Assembly: GCA_039989475.1 (NCBI GenBank)
Contig: JBDXHU010000009.1
Location: 310,001-374,000, forward strand
Direction: 5' to 3'
Source of the DNA: JBDXHU01 sp039989475
GTDB lineage: Bacteria; Pseudomonadota; Gammaproteobacteria; Pseudomonadales; Halieaceae
Length of the DNA stretch: 64,000 nt
The notes beneath the pieces are model-generated. The model worked only from the letters and a program-made list of their open reading frames with translations, searched no databases and was not told the origin of the DNA. Of this stretch, positions 60,691-64,000 are shown one piece after another. The first letter of the stretch is position 1; the number at the start of each line of letters is the position of its first letter. The position numbers and the translations under genes are program-made.

Positions 60691-62489
60691 GCTGCTACTC
60701 CAATTGCTTGCGTGGCATGCTCCAGCCACTTCAGTTCTTCAGGGTTGTCGAGGTAGGGCGCGACCTTCTCCCGCACCTCGCTATGGTAATTATTCAGCCA
60801 TGCTAGTTCAGCGGCATCCAACAGGGATTCATCCACCAGGCGCCGGTCAAAGGGCACCATGGTGATCGCCTCAAATTCCAGCATGCCAGGACCTTCGTCA
60901 TTGCTGGCGCCAGACTCGCGCACCACGACCAGGTTCTCGCAGCGAATACCGTAACTGTCATCTTTGTAATAGCCAGGTTCGTTACTGACCACCATACCCG
61001 GCCTGAGGTCGTAGGCATTACCCGTCTTGGCGATGCGCTGGGGGCCCTCGTGTACGCTGAGGAAAGCACCAACGCCGTGGCCGGTGCCGTGGTCGTAGTC
61101 CAAACCCTCATGCCACAGAAATTGCCGCGCCAGGATATCCAGCTGGGTACCGGTGGTGCCCTCGGGGAACACCGCTCGATCCAGCGCGATATGTCCTTTC
61201 AGCACCAGGGTGAAGCGCTTGCGCACCTCGTCGCCGGGGTTACCGATCGCCACGGTGCGGGTGATGTCAGTTGTGCCGTCCAGGTATTGGCCACCACTGT
61301 CGACCAGGTAGACCGAGTCCATTTCCAGCGCCGAGGCTTGTTCGACATTAAGGTGGTTGTAATGGCACATGGCGGCATTGCCTGCAGCCGCAGAGATAGT
61401 ATCGAAGCTGGTTTCCTGAAACAGTTCCTGTTGGGCGCGAAAAGAGAATAATTTGTCCGACAGTTCGGCTTCGGTATGCAGCTTGCCCGCCGCCACCTCG
61501 GCATCCAGCCAGGCCAGGAAGCGTACCTCGGCAACACCGTCGCGCACGTGGGAGTCACGCATACCCTGTACCTCGACATTATTCTTGCAGGCCTTGGGCA
61601 GCAACACCGGGTCGTCGGAGGCGATCAGTTCAGCGCCGGCTCGTTGCAGCTGTAACTGGCACCAGGCATTGGCAGTCACCGGGTCGGCCAGCACGGTATG
61701 GCCAGACATTTCCGCAAACACCGCCGGTGCATCGGCCTCCGGCAGTACCTTCACCCCCTCCCCGACGTGATTATCGAAACCCTCGGGAATCTTGGCCGGA
61801 TCCGTGAAAAACTGCATGCGGCCGTCGCTGTAAAGCATGGCGAAGCCCAACACCAGCGGCATCGAGGGAATATCGCGGCCGCGAATGTTCAACAACCAGG
61901 CGACGCTGTCAGGGGCAAAAATTAATGCCGCTTCGGCACCCTGCTCCGCTACCTGGGCACCAATCTCCACACGCTTTTCCGCGCTTGATTGGCCGGTATA
62001 TTTTTCATCCAGCAGCAGGGCCTGTTTGATTTCCGGTTGCGGCCGATCATGCCAACAAAGGTCGATCAGGTTTTCTGGGGTTTCCACCAGCTCGACTTTG
62101 GCCCCGGCCAGTGTTTTCTTGGCGGCCTTTTGCCACTGCAGGGAGTGCATGCGCGGGTCGTAGCCAACCCGGGCGCCCGCCTCCAGTTGCTGTGACAGCC
62201 ATTTGATATTGGGCGTCTCTACAAGATGCAGAATCTCAAACAGCTCCTCCGAGACCTGCTGTCGCACCTGCACTGTGTAGCGACCATCGACAAAGATAGC
62301 CGCACGCTCCCGGAGCACAATCACCACCCCGGCGGAACCGGTAAAGTTACTGGCCCAATACATCCGCTCATTGTGCTCAGGCAGGTATTCGCCCAGGTAT
62401 TCGTCGGCCCGGGGTATGATCAGGGCGTCCAGTTGCTGGGCAGCCATCTGCTCGCGCAATGCGCCAAGGCGTTGTTGAATCAGTTCCAT
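60687..62489 (-). CDS. Aminopeptidase P family protein (M24B)
   Basis: A 600-residue protein with two creatinase-like N-terminal domains followed by a pita-bread catalytic domain, the three-domain eukaryote-like (XPNPEP1-like) form of aminopeptidase P. Metal ligands are visible in VDSGGQYLDGTTDITR (Asp pair), DHGTGHGVGAFLSVHE (His), SNEPGYYKDD (Glu) and GIRCENL (Glu). It removes N-terminal residues preceding proline. It overlaps both its neighbours in an operon with an MBL hydrolase and a thiolase, a mix with no obvious single pathway. Confidence 0.93.
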   Translation of the reverse strand: MELIQQRLGALREQMAAQQLDALIIPRADEYLGEYLPEHNERMYWASNFTGSAGVVIVLRERAAIFVDGRYTVQVRQQVSEELFEILHLVETPNIKWLSQQLEAGARVGYDPRMHSLQWQKAAKKTLAGAKVELVETPENLIDLCWHDRPQPEIKQALLLDEKYTGQSSAEKRVEIGAQVAEQGAEAALIFAPDSVAWLLNIRGRDIPSMPLVLGFAMLYSDGRMQFFTDPAKIPEGFDNHVGEGVKVLPEADAPAVFAEMSGHTVLADPVTANAWCQLQLQRAGAELIASDDPVLLPKACKNNVEVQGMRDSHVRDGVAEVRFLAWLDAEVAAGKLHTEAELSDKLFSFRAQQELFQETSFDTISAAAGNAAMCHYNHLNVEQASALEMDSVYLVDSGGQYLDGTTDITRTVAIGNPGDEVRKRFTLVLKGHIALDRAVFPEGTTGTQLDILARQFLWHEGLDYDHGTGHGVGAFLSVHEGPQRIAKTGNAYDLRPGMVVSNEPGYYKDDSYGIRCENLVVVRESGASNDEGPGMLEFEAITMVPFDRRLVDESLLDAAELAWLNNYHSEVREKVAPYLDNPEELKWLEHATQAIGVAA

Positions 62490-63562
62490 GCCTCGTCCTC
62501 AAAGATATCGGTTTTTTGTGAATACCAGTCAACCCCGTCCGCGTCCGCGTCACGCTGCACCAGTCGGCGGCCCATCAGGCAGTTAAGGTGGGCCAGGGTC
62601 TCACCCGTGGCTAACTGTATCGAATGCTCATCAATCTCACGACTGAACAGTGGCGCAAAGCAGTCCACCGCCCGACGCGGTTCGGCCAGGTAGTCATAGA
62701 GCCGGTCCAGGTCGCGCTCGTGACCCTCAATAATTTGTGTCAGGCGCACATGCAGGCCATAAAACGGTGCCTCGTGGGCCGGCAGCACCAACACATCATC
62801 CGGCAGCGTCTCACGGATACGGGCGCTGGAATTGAGCCATTCCTTGAGGTTGTCACCACGTGGCTCGGTGGGAAACACGCTGACATTGGGCGTAATACGT
62901 GGCAATACCTGGTCACCGGCAATCAGCAGTTTCAGGGCCGGACAATACAGGGCAATGTGTTCGGGCGAATGGCCGCTGCCCGGCACCAGTTGCCAGTAGC
63001 GCTCGTCGATGCGAATGGTCTCACCACCCTGCATGCGGCGGTAGCTGTCGGGCAGGCTCGATACCGCCCGGCCAAAGCCCCCAAAACGATCCCTGTAGGC
63101 ATCCAGCTGATCGCCGTCGAAGCCGGCGGCATGATAGAAACGCACCGCCACCTCTGGCGCTGGTCGACCCGTGTCGCCCACCAGGGCCCGGCACATCAGG
63201 AATTCTTCCCGCGACATCCACAGCTCGCACTCAAAGCGCTCACAAATCCAGCCGGCCAGGCCAACATGGTCCGGGTGTAAGTGGGTGCAAATCACGCGCT
63301 TAACTGGCTTGCCCTGCATGAACCCCTCAAACAGGGCCTGCCACTGCTCGCGGGCGGAGGATATATTCAGGCAGGTATCAATAATGGTCCAGCCATCGCC
63401 ATCTTCCAGCAGCCACAGGTTGATGTGGTCCAGCGACATGGGCATGGCGAAACGCACCCAGTAGACGCCCTCGGCCACCTGCACCGGCTCGCCCACAGCG
63501 GGATCTGCCTTTTTCCCATAGGGATAGGTCAACCCGCGGACGATTTCGTTCGATTTCTCCAA
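62480..63562 (-). CDS. MBL-fold metallo-hydrolase
   Basis: A metallo-beta-lactamase-fold protein of about 360 residues. The Zn motif is H94-x-H96-x-D98-H99 (THLHPDH), followed by a later His in GHSPEH and an Asp in IAGDQV. The start is uncertain: I prefer TTG at 63562, which has AGGA upstream, over the longer open frame; no good ATG exists near the N-terminus. It belongs to the group of uncharacterised hydrolases near acyl-CoA genes (thioesterase or lactonase-like). It overlaps the aminopeptidase gene by 10 bases. Confidence 0.8.
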   Translation of the reverse strand: MEKSNEIVRGLTYPYGKKADPAVGEPVQVAEGVYWVRFAMPMSLDHINLWLLEDGDGWTIIDTCLNISSAREQWQALFEGFMQGKPVKRVICTHLHPDHVGLAGWICERFECELWMSREEFLMCRALVGDTGRPAPEVAVRFYHAAGFDGDQLDAYRDRFGGFGRAVSSLPDSYRRMQGGETIRIDERYWQLVPGSGHSPEHIALYCPALKLLIAGDQVLPRITPNVSVFPTEPRGDNLKEWLNSSARIRETLPDDVLVLPAHEAPFYGLHVRLTQIIEGHERDLDRLYDYLAEPRRAVDCFAPLFSREIDEHSIQLATGETLAHLNCLMGRRLVQRDADADGVDWYSQKTDIFEDEAWN

Positions 63563-63640
63563 TCCTGGACTTCCTGCTGCAATTCGACAGCGGCGCAGTA
63601 TACTACGCGGCTGCAATTATTGGCGATTTGGGGATACACC

Positions 63641-64000
63641 ATGGCGAAGCGAGTCTACCTGTTCAACGAGGGCAGCAAGGACGACCGCGACCTGCTGGGC
63701 GGCAAGGGCGCGAATCTGTGCGAAATGACCTCGATGGGGCTGCCGGTGCCCTACGGATTTATCATTACCACGCCCACCTGTCGCGAATATTTCGAGGCTG
63801 GCAATAAATTGCCGCGCCATCTCCAGACCGAGTACAACGTGGCACTGAAACTGGTCGAGGATAAAATGGGCAGCCAGTTCGGCGACCCGGACAATCCCCT
63901 GCTGTTTTCCGTGCGCTCAGGTGCACCGGTGTCCATGCCCGGCATGATGAATACCATCCTCAACCTGGGCATGAACGACAGCATCGCCGAGGGCCTGGCT
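63641..64000 (+). CDS. ppdK: Pyruvate phosphate dikinase, N-terminal part (runs off the window)
   Basis: The first 120 codons of a PPDK: MAKRVYLFNEGSKDDRDLLGGKGANLCEMTSMGLPVPYGFIITT and LLFSVRSGAPVSMPGMMNTILNLGMND, the conserved nucleotide-binding domain. The enzyme interconverts pyruvate + ATP + Pi and PEP + AMP + PPi. The gene is divergent from the MBL operon and continues beyond position 64000. Confidence 0.94.
   Translation, partial: MAKRVYLFNEGSKDDRDLLGGKGANLCEMTSMGLPVPYGFIITTPTCREYFEAGNKLPRHLQTEYNVALKLVEDKMGSQFGDPDNPLLFSVRSGAPVSMPGMMNTILNLGMNDSIAEGLA

Overview
The window looks like chromosome from a marine gammaproteobacterium, most likely of the Cellvibrionales/Halieaceae type. I infer this from the moderately high GC, the yciB-yciI-SH3-cyclophilin-pdxJ order, a large TonB-dependent receptor, many acyl-CoA, crotonase and thiolase genes, several peptidases, PhoD, and Na+-coupled AGCS and NSS transporters. 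This is judged by eye; no search was run. I saw no rRNA, tRNA, CRISPR array or intact transposase.

Layout. 0-5 kb: a rightward operon (yciB, YciI-like, SH3/coiled-coil membrane protein, periplasmic cyclophilin, pdxJ, M3-like peptidase). 5-12.4 kb: a methyltransferase, rluA, a DksA/TraR zinc-finger protein, a mercaptopyruvate sulfurtransferase, a crotonase, a cytochrome c-PQQ dehydrogenase fusion, a GST and an exported phosphatidylserine-decarboxylase-like protein. 12.5-20.3 kb: an unknown secreted protein, a glycine-zipper lipoprotein, a Rap1a/Tai-like protein, a class C serine hydrolase, an amidohydrolase, a membrane protein/HTH pair with its own operator-like region, a P460-like haem protein and an enoyl-reductase-like protein. 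20.3-32 kb: ilvE and four peptidases (M20, M24, S9, P1), a DUF3127 protein, a Rieske oxygenase, MarC and an MFS transporter. This stretch carries six copies of a 38-bp palindrome (REP-like), one supplying the stop codon of the M20 gene and one abutting a truncated SDR gene.

32-40.8 kb is the most unusual part. After a TetR operon with a palindromic operator, the first 17 codons of a rimO gene stand alone at 34303. They are followed by a decayed sulfatase fragment, an intact four-gene cassette (LLM flavin oxidoreductase, VOC protein, UbiX-like prenyltransferase, UbiD-like decarboxylase), the tail of a second LLM gene joined to the first codons of a second VOC gene, the 3' part of a sulfatase, and finally a complete rimO. 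The simplest reading is a nested insertion: the cassette entered a sulfatase gene, and the sulfatase segment itself lies between an orphan rimO start and the working rimO.

40.8-64 kb: rsmE, a TonB-dependent receptor, a CBS protein, msrA, PhoD, a small operon with a VWA protein and a membrane J-protein, an EthD-like protein, a DUF1499 protein, a DegS-like protease, an aminotransferase, an SDR, a pair of acyl-CoA dehydrogenases, AGCS and NSS transporters, a 14-bp tandem repeat, a leftward MBL hydrolase - aminopeptidase P - thiolase operon, and the start of pyruvate phosphate dikinase running off the right end.

Metabolically the window suggests a heterotroph living on peptides and amino acids (peptidases, transaminases, amino-acid symporters), acyl-CoA substrates and aromatic or terpenoid-like compounds (Rieske, LLM, UbiD/UbiX, ACAD pair). 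These roles are inferred from family membership and neighbourhood.
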